64,000 nt of DNA from NCBI GenBank assembly GCA_947367855.1, contig CANBFE010000002.1, positions 1 through 64,000 of the forward strand, in the 5' to 3' direction. This document shows, piece by piece, positions 8,158-17,635 of the stretch. Each line of letters begins with the position of its first letter. Positions within the stretch are counted from its first letter, which is position 1. The position numbers and the translations under genes were made by a program. The DNA is from an uncultured Lachnospiraceae bacterium. GTDB taxonomy: Bacteria; Bacillota; Clostridia; Lachnospirales; Lachnospiraceae. The notes beneath the pieces were generated by a model that saw nothing but the letters and a program-made list of their open reading frames with translations, searched no databases and was not told the origin of the DNA.

Positions 8158-9546
8158 ATGGCAGGAGAAAACAGGGGCAAGGTTACCCAGGTCATCGGCG
8201 CGGTATTGGATATCCGCTTTGACGAGGGTAATCTGCCTGAGATTAACGAAGCAATTCGCATTCCTACCGGAGAGGGCAGCGGACTGACCGTGGAGGTTTC
8301 CCAGCACCTGGGCGATGACACGGTCAGATGTATTGCCATGGGAAGTACCGACGGCCTGGTACGGGGAATGGAAGCGATTGCAACCGGCGCTCCTATTTCC
8401 GTTCCGGTAGGGGAAAAGACTTTGGGGCGTATCTTTAATGTTTTGGGTCAGCCAATTGACAATAAACCGGCTCCGGAAGGGGTATCCTATGAACCGATTC
8501 ACCGTGCTGCGCCGAAATTTGAGGAGCAGGCTACTGAGAAAGAACTGTTGGAGACCGGCATCAAGGTGGTTGATCTGCTCTGTCCTTATCAGAAGGGCGG
8601 AAAGATCGGCCTGTTTGGAGGCGCCGGCGTAGGAAAGACGGTTCTGATCCAGGAGTTGATCCGTAATATCGCCACAGAGCACAGCGGCTATTCGGTATTC
8701 ACAGGTGTAGGAGAGCGTACCCGTGAGGGAAACGATCTTTACCATGAAATGATGGAATCCGGAGTTATCGATAAGACTACCATGGTGTTCGGGCAGATGA
8801 ACGAGCCCCCCGGAGCCAGAATGCGTGTGGGACTGACAGGACTGACCATGGCGGAGTATTTCCGTGATAAGGGCGGCAAGGATGTGCTGCTGTTCATTGA
8901 CAATATTTTCCGTTTTACACAGGCAGGAAGTGAAGTTTCCGCTCTGCTTGGACGCATGCCTTCTGCGGTTGGTTACCAGCCTACGCTGCAGACAGAGATG
9001 GGCGCCCTTCAGGAGAGGATTACATCGACAAAGAATGGTTCCATCACCTCCGTACAGGCAGTATATGTGCCTGCGGATGACCTGACAGACCCGGCTCCTG
9101 CAACCACATTTGCACATCTGGATGCGACGACCACATTGTCACGTTCCATCGTGGAGCTTGGTATTTATCCGGCGGTAGATCCTCTGGAGTCTTCCTCCCG
9201 TATTCTGGATCCCAGAATTGTGGGTGAGGAGCATTACAGTACAGCCCGTGGAGTACAGGAGATCCTGCAGCGTTATAAGGAACTGCAGGACATCATTGCC
9301 ATCCTTGGTATGGATGAATTGTCAGAGGAAGACAAACTGGTAGTATCCCGTGCCCGTAAGGTACAGAGATTCCTGTCCCAGCCCTTCTTCGTGGCAGGCC
9401 AGTTCACGGGACTGGAAGGAAAATACGTGCCAATCAACGAGACCATCCGTGGTTTCAAGGAGATTCTGGAAGGAAGACATGACGATATCCCTGAAAGCTA
9501 TTTCCTGAATGCAGGCAGCATCGACGACGTACTGGCCAGAGTGTAA
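8158..9546 (+). CDS. atpD: F-type ATP synthase subunit beta
   Basis: Catalytic subunit of F1, 462 residues from the ATG at 8158. The frame is open to 8107, but GGAGGAAAGAGG lies directly before 8158. The P-loop GGAGVGKT is at residues 154-161, followed by the catalytic GERTREGND segment. The signature PAVDPLESSSRILDP and the C-terminal DELSEEDKL of the DELSEED loop are present. It is separated from atpC by an unusually long 190-base gap. Confidence 0.99.
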   Translation: MAGENRGKVTQVIGAVLDIRFDEGNLPEINEAIRIPTGEGSGLTVEVSQHLGDDTVRCIAMGSTDGLVRGMEAIATGAPISVPVGEKTLGRIFNVLGQPIDNKPAPEGVSYEPIHRAAPKFEEQATEKELLETGIKVVDLLCPYQKGGKIGLFGGAGVGKTVLIQELIRNIATEHSGYSVFTGVGERTREGNDLYHEMMESGVIDKTTMVFGQMNEPPGARMRVGLTGLTMAEYFRDKGGKDVLLFIDNIFRFTQAGSEVSALLGRMPSAVGYQPTLQTEMGALQERITSTKNGSITSVQAVYVPADDLTDPAPATTFAHLDATTTLSRSIVELGIYPAVDPLESSSRILDPRIVGEEHYSTARGVQEILQRYKELQDIIAILGMDELSEEDKLVVSRARKVQRFLSQPFFVAGQFTGLEGKYVPINETIRGFKEILEGRHDDIPESYFLNAGSIDDVLARV

Positions 9547-9736
9547 TCCGTGAAACGGAATCCGCCTTGGGGCGGAGGATGCGAAACTGGATGAGAGAAC
9601 AGTATCCGTCCACCTGGTATCCGGAGAATTTACGGTCCCATGTATTCAGCGGCCGGAGATTCTCCGCAATAACCCGGTACCGGAGAGGCGGATACGGAAC
9701 TGGAATAAAAAGCGGAACTGGAATAGGAGAAGGATT
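9547..9736 (+). other. hairpin-rich spacer between atpD and atpC
   Basis: A 190-base gap where ATP synthase genes are usually almost contiguous. It contains several short inverted repeats (TCCG-TGAAA-CGGA; TCCGCC-TTGG-GGCGGA; GGAGA-TT-CTCC) and repeated GGAACTGGAATA before atpC. An out-of-frame reading frame crosses it without resemblance to known proteins. No terminator is seen, so read-through to atpC is likely. Confidence 0.5.
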
Positions 9737-10141
9737 ATGGCAGATAAGAATAGTTTCCTTCTGCGTATCATTACTCCCGACAGGGTTTTCTATGAGAACC
9801 CGGTGGAAATGGTGGAGTTTAATACCACAGAGGGCGAGATCGGCGTTCTGCCCGGCCATATTCCCATGACTGTGATCGTAAAGCCGGGAATCCTGGTGAT
9901 CAGCGAGCCGCAGGGGGAAAAAAAGGCAGCTCTGCATTCGGGATTTGCCGAGATCCTGCCCGAGAGTGTGACGATTCTGGCGGAAGTCATCGAGTGGCCC
10001 GGGGAGATCGACGAAGACCGTGCGAAGTCCGCCAGGGAGAGGGCCGAGAAGCGGCTCAGCGGCAAATCGCCGAACACTGATATGGCCAAGGCGGAAACAG
10101 CTCTGCAGAGAGCCCTGGCGCGGATTGAGGTATTGAAGTAG
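9737..10141 (+). CDS. atpC: F-type ATP synthase subunit epsilon
   Basis: A 134-residue regulatory subunit attached to gamma. The N-terminal beta-sandwich (LLRIITPDRVFYENPVEMVEFNTTEGEIGVLPGHIP) and the C-terminal helical hairpin with alternating charged residues are both present. AGGAGAAGG precedes the ATG. It is the last gene of the atp cluster. Confidence 0.97.
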   Translation: MADKNSFLLRIITPDRVFYENPVEMVEFNTTEGEIGVLPGHIPMTVIVKPGILVISEPQGEKKAALHSGFAEILPESVTILAEVIEWPGEIDEDRAKSARERAEKRLSGKSPNTDMAKAETALQRALARIEVLK

Positions 10142-10227
10142 AAGTTTTACAGGAAAATTTTTGATGATTTCCGGTAACAATCGGATGAAAAAACGCATAT
10201 GTTGTTAAAAAACGGAAAGAAGAACAT

Positions 10228-10632
10228 ATGGAATTTCATTCTAAGCTGTTACAGCCGCTGCCGGAAAGTAAGGCAAGGGGTTGGAATGGACCCCTTCCTT
10301 TTTATATGACCTACCCGGACGCCTATGCTCCGGGAAGAGAACAGGCGCTGCTGCAGGATCTGGAGTATCTGCAGCAGATGTACCCTCAGGATGTGAAGCG
10401 TTATCAGAAACGAATAGCGGATATACTGGATAAGGCAGACTATGAAGGAAGTATGATCTATGATGAATATCCGGACAGATGCAGTCTGCTTGCCCTGACG
10501 AAATCCATTTGCAGGGTTTTGGAACAGGAAGATGACTGCGGGCCCGCAGAGGATATGATACAGGTACTGCTGTGTAACGAAGTCTATAAGCGCCGCCATG
10601 GGGGCCGCAGGGGAAGTTACTATTTTTTGTAA
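10228..10632 (+). CDS. conserved hypothetical protein, 134 residues
   Basis: Family not recognised. The protein is soluble and acidic, with an aromatic-rich N-terminus (GWNGPLPFYMTYPDAYAPGRE) and predicted helices. The middle contains LQQMYPQDVKRYQKRIADILDKADYEGSMIYDEYPDR, and the end is basic (RRHGGRRGSYYFL). It has no signal peptide or membrane segment. A weak ribosome site (GGAAAGAAG) precedes the ATG. It sits between atpC and a methyltransferase on the same strand, and codon use looks like its neighbours. The function is unknown; the basic tail could contact nucleic acid, but this is speculation. Confidence 0.7.
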   Translation: MEFHSKLLQPLPESKARGWNGPLPFYMTYPDAYAPGREQALLQDLEYLQQMYPQDVKRYQKRIADILDKADYEGSMIYDEYPDRCSLLALTKSICRVLEQEDDCGPAEDMIQVLLCNEVYKRRHGGRRGSYYFL

Positions 10633-10663
10633 ATAGATTTTCGATAGATCAGAGACGGAATAT

Positions 10664-11836
10664 ATGGATGAACGAAGAGAACTCTTCCAGCAGATGCTGG
10701 ACCAGGATTTAATACAGATAATACTCAGCAACACCACAGACCCTGGCCGGGCCGAAAAGGTAAAGGTCCGTCCGGTTTTTATCCGGGGACAGTTATATTT
10801 TCAGGAAACGCTTTATCTGGGAAATAAGGTGTTTCACTCCAATCTTCAGAAGGAGGATATGCTGGAACGCCTGTTGGACTATACGGAGCATTGTTTCCGG
10901 CAGGTCCAGATAAGCGGCAGGTCCAGGGAAGCCACGGTGTTGGTGAGCAAAAAGGGAAAAGTCAGCATTAAATGCAGGAACTGCAGTCATGCTGAGTCAC
11001 AGAAACAGAAAACCACCGATTTGTCCCATGATCGCCGGAAGCAGTATATTCTGCAGGAGGGACAGCCGGTGGATTTTCTGATAGAATTAGGGGTTCAGAT
11101 GCAGGACGGGCGGATTGTCAGGGCAAAATATGACAAGTTTCGTCAGATTAACCGCTATCTGGAGTTTATAAGGGATATACTGGAAAGACTTCCTTCAGAC
11201 CGGACCATACGAATTGTGGATTTCGGCTGTGGAAAGTCTTATTTGACATTTGCGATGTATTACTATCTCCATCAGCTGCAGGGAAGGGATATTCAGGTCA
11301 CAGGGTTGGATCTGAAGGCCGATGTAATCAGACACTGCAGTGAACTGGCAGAAAAACTGGGCTATGACAGGCTGGATTTTCAGGAGGGGGATATCAGCAC
11401 CTTCCAGGGAGCGGACAGGGTGGACATGGTGGTTTCCCTTCATGCCTGTGACAAGGCTACGGACTATGCCCTGGAAAAGGCGGTGAAATGGGGGGCATCC
11501 GTGATTATGGCAGTTCCCTGCTGTCAACATGAGCTGAACCGTCAGATACATTGTGACATGATGATGCCGGTGCTGAAATACGGGGTAATCAGGGAAAGAA
11601 TTGCCGCGCTTGTGACGGATGCCCTGCGGGCCGGGCTGTTGGAGAAAAACGGATATGATACCCAGATTCTGGAATTCATTGATATGGAGCACACCCCCAA
11701 GAATCTGATGATTCGTGCGGTGAAAACCAGCGGAATACGGCCCAGGACAGGAGTATACAGTACAAAAGACCAGGAAGCCATGGACAGGCTTATGGAATTT
11801 CTGCAGGTAAATCCCACTTTGAAGGAGCTTTTATGA
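10664..11836 (+). CDS. SAM-dependent methyltransferase, METTL25-like
   Basis: A 390-residue class I methyltransferase. SAM motif I, DFGCGKS, lies at residues 186-192. After it come VTGLDLKADVI, VSLHACDKATDYAL and the distinctive VPCCQHEL motif, which together fit the Methyltransf_32/METTL25-like family. An N-terminal region of ~170 residues contains a single CRNC pair at 104-107. Family members are suspected RNA or protein methylases, but the substrate is unknown here. Its stop overlaps the next ATG (ATGA), suggesting translational coupling to the 842-residue membrane protein. Confidence 0.85.
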   Translation: MDERRELFQQMLDQDLIQIILSNTTDPGRAEKVKVRPVFIRGQLYFQETLYLGNKVFHSNLQKEDMLERLLDYTEHCFRQVQISGRSREATVLVSKKGKVSIKCRNCSHAESQKQKTTDLSHDRRKQYILQEGQPVDFLIELGVQMQDGRIVRAKYDKFRQINRYLEFIRDILERLPSDRTIRIVDFGCGKSYLTFAMYYYLHQLQGRDIQVTGLDLKADVIRHCSELAEKLGYDRLDFQEGDISTFQGADRVDMVVSLHACDKATDYALEKAVKWGASVIMAVPCCQHELNRQIHCDMMMPVLKYGVIRERIAALVTDALRAGLLEKNGYDTQILEFIDMEHTPKNLMIRAVKTSGIRPRTGVYSTKDQEAMDRLMEFLQVNPTLKELL

Positions 11837-14361
11837 AAAAAAGTGTCATAAAATTATCGGTTTTTTTCATTGTCTTTCTGCTGTCACTGGTTATCGTAAG
11901 CAGATTTATGAATATGGGACATGATAATCTGACCATGGAGATGGCTTCGGCGTCCCTGCCTCTGGTGACCATGGTGTATCAGGGCGTGGAATATAATCAG
12001 CTCCATGGTTATCTGACGGATACGGATGTTGCTTTTCAGAGGGAATCCGTGACTGTACTGGGAGAAGGACGGGAGACCGGATTTGTGGTGGACACTTTTG
12101 GAGAGAAGGTAAACGGAGTCTTCATTGAGGTCAGAAGTGCGGATGGTTCCAGGCTTATCGAAAACACGGAGATCAGGGAGTTTAAGGTCCAGGGCGACAG
12201 AATCAGCGGAACATTCGCATTAAAGGATCTGATAGAACGTGATACCGACTACTCTCTGAAGATCATACTGTCCCTGGACGGAGACAGGCAGGCAGCCTAC
12301 TATACCAGGGTTATCTGGAGTGAAGATCTTCACACAGGGGAAAAGCTGGAATTCTGCAGGGATTTCCATGAGAAGCTTTATGACAGGGATGCGGCAAGGG
12401 ATCTTGCAAAATATCTGGAAACGAATTCCCGTCTGGAGGACAACAGTTCATTTCACAAAGTAAACATTCACAGCAGCTTTCGGCAGATCACATGGGGGGA
12501 CCTGGAGGTAAGGGAGGTCGTAAAACCGGTGGTGAGGCTGACGGAAATCGGATCCCAGACAGCCTCACTGCTGTTTGATTATACCGTGGCTACTTCGGAG
12601 GAGGGAAATACCACTTATTACATGGTTCAGGAATACTACCGGATCCGGTATACCTCAGACAGGATCTATCTGTTGGACTATGAGCGCACTATGACACAGA
12701 TTCCGGAAGTGGAGAAACTATGCGCCAATGACAAGATACTGCTTGGAATCACGAATGAGAATGTCAACATGACGGAAAGTGAAGACGGAAACGTAGTGGT
12801 TTTTGAGGTGGCAGGCAGACTGTACAGTTATGATGTGACTACCAATAAACTGACAGTTATTTTCAGTTTTTATGACAGGCAGAACGCGGATGCCAGAACC
12901 ATGTACCAACAGCATGGAATTCGTATATTATACGTGGATGAGGGGGGAAATGTACAGTTTGCCGTATACGGCTATATGAACCGGGGAAGGCATGAGGGAG
13001 AAGTGGGAATTCAGCTCTATACCCACAATAGCTCCCAGAATACCATAGAGGAACTGCTGTATATCCCCTATGACAAAACCTATGGTGTACTGGCGGCTGA
13101 ACTGGACAGGCTTTTGTATCTGAACCGGGAACAGAAGCTTTATTTTGTGCTGAATAATATGGTGTACAATATTGATCTTGCGGGCAGAACGTACTCAAAG
13201 CTGCTTGAGATTACCCAGGACGAAGGGCTGCAGGTTTCTGAGGACAGGCGTATAGCAGTGTGGCCTACAGGGGAAGATATCTATCATAGTACGGCACTGG
13301 AGATCCGGAATCTGGGCAGTGATACCAGAAAAACAATATCCGTGGATCCCGGGCAGGTGATCCGGCCCCTGGGTTTTATGGAGGAAGATATTATTTATGG
13401 GGTGGCATACGCCTCCGATGTGGTGGAGGAGAGTTCAGGCAGGTTTTTCTTTCCCATGTACAAAATATGTATCTGCAATTCTGCGGGAGAAGTGTTGAAA
13501 GAATACAGTCAGCAGGACATCTATGTGACGGAATGTACCGTGGCCGATAATCAGATCACACTGGAACGGGTAAGACGCCTGGAGTCCGGGGATTATCAGG
13601 AGACAGGGCAGGAGCATATTACAAACAATACGGAGCCTGAAGCCGGAAAAAATGAAGTGGTGGCTGTAAATACGGAGAAATATGAGCGCTATGTACAGAT
13701 CCGGCTGCGCAAGGATGTGGACAGCAAAACGGTAAAGATACTGACTCCCAAGGAAGTGGTGTTTGAGGGAGGAAGGAAGATCGGGCTGCAGGATGAGAGC
13801 GGGCAGGAAAGATACTATGTTTTCGGACCTTACGGTGTGGACGGCATTTTCGTTTCCCCAGCAGAGGCCGTGAATCTTGCCTATGAGGTTTCGGGGGCCG
13901 TAGTGAACCAGAAAGGCGACAGCGTGTGGAGGAAAGGAAACCGCGCTGCGCGGAACCAGATTATGGCTATACAGGAAGCAGGGATTTCCGGAGACAGGGG
14001 TGCATTGGCAGTTTGCCTGGACGCCATGCTTGAATATGAGGGAATCAGCAGAAATACCCAGTTTCTGCTGGACAGGGGAGGGAATGTGTTGGAGATTCTG
14101 GAAGACAATCTCATAGATGCCACCATCCTTGACCTGACAGGCTGCAGTCTGGATGCCGTCCTTTATTATGTGAACAGGGATATTCCGGTGTTGGTGCTCC
14201 TGGAGAACGGGTCAGCCGTTCTGTTGGTGGGATTCAATGAGTTTAACACAGGAATTCTGGATCCAATGAAGGGCACCATTGAGAAGATGGGGCTCAATGA
14301 CTCCGCAGAATGGTTTTCGGAGAACGGAAACAGGTTTATCACTTACAGGAGAACGGAATAA
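11833..14361 (+). CDS. membrane-anchored extracytoplasmic protein with degenerate C39-like C-terminus
   Basis: An 842-residue protein of unknown function. One N-terminal membrane helix (VIKLSVFFIVFLLSLVIVS) is followed by a large, mostly beta-rich extracellular region with repeated YxYDVTTNKL / LYLNREQKLYFVL / YNIDLAGRTYSK elements that look like propeller blades. The last ~120 residues resemble a C39-type papain-like fold (GALAVCLDAMLEYEGI, then VLVLLENGSAVLLVGFNEFNTGILDP). The expected catalytic Cys and the His of the usual GH(F/Y)VVV segment are not at their positions, so this is probably a pseudoprotease or binding domain. It is coupled to the preceding methyltransferase and followed by a small membrane partner. 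Confidence 0.75.
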   Translation: MKKSVIKLSVFFIVFLLSLVIVSRFMNMGHDNLTMEMASASLPLVTMVYQGVEYNQLHGYLTDTDVAFQRESVTVLGEGRETGFVVDTFGEKVNGVFIEVRSADGSRLIENTEIREFKVQGDRISGTFALKDLIERDTDYSLKIILSLDGDRQAAYYTRVIWSEDLHTGEKLEFCRDFHEKLYDRDAARDLAKYLETNSRLEDNSSFHKVNIHSSFRQITWGDLEVREVVKPVVRLTEIGSQTASLLFDYTVATSEEGNTTYYMVQEYYRIRYTSDRIYLLDYERTMTQIPEVEKLCANDKILLGITNENVNMTESEDGNVVVFEVAGRLYSYDVTTNKLTVIFSFYDRQNADARTMYQQHGIRILYVDEGGNVQFAVYGYMNRGRHEGEVGIQLYTHNSSQNTIEELLYIPYDKTYGVLAAELDRLLYLNREQKLYFVLNNMVYNIDLAGRTYSKLLEITQDEGLQVSEDRRIAVWPTGEDIYHSTALEIRNLGSDTRKTISVDPGQVIRPLGFMEEDIIYGVAYASDVVEESSGRFFFPMYKICICNSAGEVLKEYSQQDIYVTECTVADNQITLERVRRLESGDYQETGQEHITNNTEPEAGKNEVVAVNTEKYERYVQIRLRKDVDSKTVKILTPKEVVFEGGRKIGLQDESGQERYYVFGPYGVDGIFVSPAEAVNLAYEVSGAVVNQKGDSVWRKGNRAARNQIMAIQEAGISGDRGALAVCLDAMLEYEGISRNTQFLLDRGGNVLEILEDNLIDATILDLTGCSLDAVLYYVNRDIPVLVLLENGSAVLLVGFNEFNTGILDPMKGTIEKMGLNDSAEWFSENGNRFITYRRTE

Positions 14362-14471
14362 GAGATAAATACTGGACGAAACAGGAAAATTATGTTATAA
14401 TTTACGAAACTATGTAACATTTATTTCCAAAATGTTACGAAATGGATATCAGGTATGGGGAGGTAAGGAAC

Positions 14472-14996
14472 TTGAAAGCAGAGAAAATACCTTTGTTGTT
14501 AGGCATTGTACTGATTATTTTGTTGGCATTTCTGATTGTGTGGCAGGCAGATGTTCTGGGGGTATCGGCCGCCAGGCTGGAACAGGATGCGAGAGAAAAT
14601 CAGGATATCGAAAGCAACTGGGGAGTGGCCAAGGATGTCAATGAAGACATGTGTGCCATGATTTTCTATGATGAGGAGAGGGATGAATGTGCTTATTCCA
14701 TCTATCTGAGCCGGGAGGGATTTTCTTATGGCTATTTTTACAGACAGGGTGGATTCGACGCCTACATGGCCGACGGTGTGAAGGGGATTGTATTTGAGGA
14801 CAAAGGGATAGCACTTCTGTCCCTGAATGAGGACAAGGTATGCAGGGTGGTAGTGGAGCAGGCCGGGGAGAACGTAATCCAGGTGGATCCGGAACAGCCT
14901 TTTGCAATCGTACTTCCTGTGGACTGTGGAGCGATTACCATGTATGACGCTCAGGACAACATAGTGACGCTCTATGATACCTACACGGGAATCTGA
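14472..14996 (+). CDS. single-pass membrane protein, hypothetical
   Basis: A 174-residue protein from the TTG at 14472, chosen because GGGGAGGTAAGGA lies just upstream; ATG at 14442 is in frame but lacks a ribosome site. One N-terminal membrane helix (KIPLLLGIVLIILLAFLIVW) precedes an extracytoplasmic acidic domain (NEDMCAMIFYDEERDECAYSIYLSREGFSYGYFYR ... ITMYDAQDNIVTLYDTYTGI). No family was recognised. Its position directly after the 842-residue anchored protein suggests the two act together at the cell surface. A possible -10 (TATAAT near 14394) would allow separate expression. Confidence 0.7.
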   Translation: MKAEKIPLLLGIVLIILLAFLIVWQADVLGVSAARLEQDARENQDIESNWGVAKDVNEDMCAMIFYDEERDECAYSIYLSREGFSYGYFYRQGGFDAYMADGVKGIVFEDKGIALLSLNEDKVCRVVVEQAGENVIQVDPEQPFAIVLPVDCGAITMYDAQDNIVTLYDTYTGI

Positions 14997-15000
14997 CCCA

Positions 15001-15388
15001 TCAGATCACAATAATCCGGTTTTCCTCAGTCGATTGCGGAGCTGTCTTCTCACAGCCCACTCCTGCAGCCGGTTTGACCAGATCAAAAAATACATAAGGC
15101 AGAATCCGGCAACATGCCGGTAATTTCCACGAAAATCTGATTTTCCTATTTGTCTGCAAAAAATCCGCATATGAGTGTCATAAAAATATATCCGATGACG
15201 TACCCGCCGGTGGGGCCAGACAGTTTTCCAGGTCCTCCTGTAAAGCCTGCAAAAACGGGAAGCCCCGCCAGACCCAGGAGAATGTAGGATACGACGCTGA
15301 CAGTCCCCGGTTTCATGCGGGGAACTGACAGCAAAAAATAAACTGCCAGATACCCCGGGGAAATGGGAACCGGGCTATAGAATAGTGT
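15001..15388 (-). pseudogene. bioY: decayed biotin transporter BioY
   Basis: Remnant of an ECF-type biotin transporter substrate component. The minus strand from 15388 to 15146 reads PVPISPGYLAVYFLLSVPR, then KPGTVSVVSYILLGLAGLPVFAGF, then GPTGGYVIGYIF, matching the conserved first half of BioY, and stops at TAG. In a different frame, about 15085-15001 reads LPYVFFDLVKPA, which resembles the C-terminal FFDLVK segment. The first membrane helix, a start codon with ribosome site and the middle of the protein are missing. A stop lies upstream at 15389-15391. It is therefore an internally deleted, frameshifted relic. Confidence 0.8.
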
Positions 15389-15401
15389 TTACAATATGAT
15401 A

Positions 15402-16580
15402 TTACAATCCTTTGTATCTGGCCACAACACCCTGAATCCTGTCATAGGGATTCAACAGGTCGCTGATAGAGGAATCGTGGTTCAGTGTGTCAATAATATA
15501 AGCGACATATTTGCTCATATCGCAGTTAATGTACCATTCCCGCTGCAGCAGTTCAGGGGTCTGGTAGACCAGGTTGGTTGTGAGCACCCTGTCAATAAGC
15601 TTATTCTCATAGGCTTCGTCAAATTTGGACAGTCCCCCCGTAAACAGCCCGAAAGTGGAGAATATGAAAATCTTGCGGGCATTGCGTTTTTTCAGGGCTG
15701 CGGCAACTTCGAGCATGCTGTCGCCGGAAGAGATCATATCATCAATAATGATCATATCCTTGCCTTCCACGCTTGTTCCAAGAAATTCGTGGGCAATGAT
15801 GGGATTGCGTCCGTTAACTACTCTTGTGTAGTCGCGCCTTTTATAGAACATGCCCATGTCCAGTCCGAGAACATTGGCAATATAGATGGCACGGCTCATT
15901 CCTCCTTCATCCGGGCTGATCACCATCATGTGGTCGGAGTCCAGCTGCAGGTCCTTTTCCTTGCGGAGAAGATTCTTGATGAACTGATAGGCGGGCTGTA
16001 CGGTTTCAAAACCATGCAGGGGAATAGCATTCTGGACCCTGGGATCGTGGGCATCAAAAGTGATGATATTGTCAACACCCATCTGCACCAGCTCCTGCAG
16101 GGCAAGGGCACAGTCCAGAGATTCCCTGGCAGTCCTCTTGTGCTGGCGGCTTTCGTAGAGGAAGGGCATGATGACCGTGATACGCCTTGCTTTTCCTCCT
16201 ACGGCAGCAATGATTCGTTTCAGATCCTGGTAATGATCGTCGGGAGACATATGGTTTTCATGTCCGCACAGAGAATAAGTCAGGGAATAATTGCATACAT
16301 CCACCAACAGGTACAGATCATGCCCCCGGACAGATTCCAGGATCATTCCCTTGGCCTCTCCGGAGCCGAAGCGGGGAACCTTTGTGCTCAAAAGATAGGA
16401 TGCCCGCTGATAGCCGGAGAATGCCAGAGAGTCCTTGTGTTCGCTTTCCCGTTCCGCTCTCCACTTTACAAGGTAGCGGTCGATCTTCTCGCCAAGGGAT
16501 CTGCATCCCTCCAGAGCAATGATGCCCAGGGAACCGGCGGGAATGGTTTCCAGATTTCTTTTTTCTTCGCGATTGCCCAT
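15402..16580 (-). CDS. prs: ribose-phosphate pyrophosphokinase
   Basis: Makes PRPP from ribose 5-phosphate and ATP, the precursor for purines, pyrimidines, NAD, His and Trp. The PRPP loop is DDMISSGDS in MIIIDDMISSGDSMLE, and the catalytic-flap region MPFLYESRQHKR is recognisable. At 392 residues it is longer than the usual ~315, mainly through an N-terminal extension (residues ~1-80) and insertions. That matches an atypical group seen in Clostridia. It is the last gene of the murC/dnaD/dnaI/prs minus-strand set, 47 bases after dnaI. Confidence 0.9.
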   Translation of the reverse strand: MGNREEKRNLETIPAGSLGIIALEGCRSLGEKIDRYLVKWRAERESEHKDSLAFSGYQRASYLLSTKVPRFGSGEAKGMILESVRGHDLYLLVDVCNYSLTYSLCGHENHMSPDDHYQDLKRIIAAVGGKARRITVIMPFLYESRQHKRTARESLDCALALQELVQMGVDNIITFDAHDPRVQNAIPLHGFETVQPAYQFIKNLLRKEKDLQLDSDHMMVISPDEGGMSRAIYIANVLGLDMGMFYKRRDYTRVVNGRNPIIAHEFLGTSVEGKDMIIIDDMISSGDSMLEVAAALKKRNARKIFIFSTFGLFTGGLSKFDEAYENKLIDRVLTTNLVYQTPELLQREWYINCDMSKYVAYIIDTLNHDSSISDLLNPYDRIQGVVARYKGL

Positions 16581-16627
16581 TGAATTGTCCTTTCTTTCTC
16601 ATCAGGTGAGAAGCCTTGCTGTTATTT

Positions 16628-17620
16628 TTATAATGTCGTTGTTACTGCCATACGCTTCTTTAAAATGCGGATGTCCGGTCCGGTGAGCTTGCACAGGGTA
16701 AAACCGCTGGTAATCCTGGAAAAAATCCTGTCCGAATATCTGTCCCGGAGCTCTTCCAGGCTCAGATTGGTGGAGACCAGAGTGGACCTGTTGCGCAGGT
16801 GGCGTTCGTTCAGGCACGAAAACAGCTGGGACGTCACAAAACTGTTGGTGATTTCAGTGCCAAGATCATCGATAATCAGCAGATCACAGCTGTAAAAATC
16901 ATCATAAAAATCTGCCAGGGCTTCTTTTTCTTTTCTGTCAAAAGAATAACGTGCCAGGGTGTCAAATAATCCGGAGGCGCTGAAATAGATTACGGAATGG
17001 CCGGACTGTAGCAGTTCCCCTGCAATACATCCGGAGAGGAAACTTTTTCCTGTTCCCACTGTACCATAAAAAAAGAGATTCTGATAGTCTTTTTTGAAAT
17101 TCTGAACGAATTTCCGACTCAAATTAACCGCTGCCTCGAAACGGCGGAGATCATCGTCCTGATAATAAGCATAGGAAAGGGTGGAAAAATTTTCCCTTTC
17201 TATCATGTTCTGTATGTTGGACTGGGCATAGAGAATACGGATCTCCTGTTGACGAAAACAGCGGCATTTGCTTTTGGTTCCGCCGGTGGTAAGGACGTAG
17301 CCGGTATCCCCGCAGAGAGCGCAGTTATACAGGGGGGCCAGATAATCGGAGGGGAAGCCGTGCTGCACGAGCAGCTGGCTCTGGCGGTGGGAAATCTCCT
17401 CCAGCTCTTCGTGCAGGTTCTGCAGTGCATGCTCATCCCCGTCCAACATGCGCCGCGCACTGGCTACAGAGAGTGTGCTGACGGATTCCGCCAGCTGGCG
17501 GAATCCCGGAATCTTGTCATAGACCTCATTTTTTCTGGATTCCAAAAGCGAACGATTGACATCCCTCGTATGTTCATAGCCCTTGATGATCGTCTTGTAT
17601 TGAGAATTGCTGAGTGCCAC
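16628..17620 (-). CDS. dnaI: DnaI/DnaC-type helicase loader ATPase
   Basis: A 330-residue AAA+ protein that loads the replicative helicase. The Walker A motif GTVGTGKS is at residues 186-193 and Walker B is DLLIIDDLGTE. An N-terminal zinc-binding group is visible as C100, C103, C119 and C121 (CALC ... CRC), as in DnaI. IstB-type transposition helpers share the ATPase fold, but no transposase lies nearby. Placement 15 bases after a DnaD-domain gene supports primosome function. Confidence 0.88.
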   Translation of the reverse strand: MALSNSQYKTIIKGYEHTRDVNRSLLESRKNEVYDKIPGFRQLAESVSTLSVASARRMLDGDEHALQNLHEELEEISHRQSQLLVQHGFPSDYLAPLYNCALCGDTGYVLTTGGTKSKCRCFRQQEIRILYAQSNIQNMIERENFSTLSYAYYQDDDLRRFEAAVNLSRKFVQNFKKDYQNLFFYGTVGTGKSFLSGCIAGELLQSGHSVIYFSASGLFDTLARYSFDRKEKEALADFYDDFYSCDLLIIDDLGTEITNSFVTSQLFSCLNERHLRNRSTLVSTNLSLEELRDRYSDRIFSRITSGFTLCKLTGPDIRILKKRMAVTTTL

Positions 17621-17635
17621 TTTATTCTCCTTTGG

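Noticed and set aside
9567..9869. 100-residue frame between atpD and atpC
   Set aside because: It overlaps atpC in another frame, and its composition follows the hairpin repeats rather than a protein pattern.
16628..17620. IstB-type transposition helper instead of DnaI
   Set aside because: No transposase or inverted ends nearby. The zinc-binding N-terminus and DnaD-domain neighbour fit the replication helicase loader.
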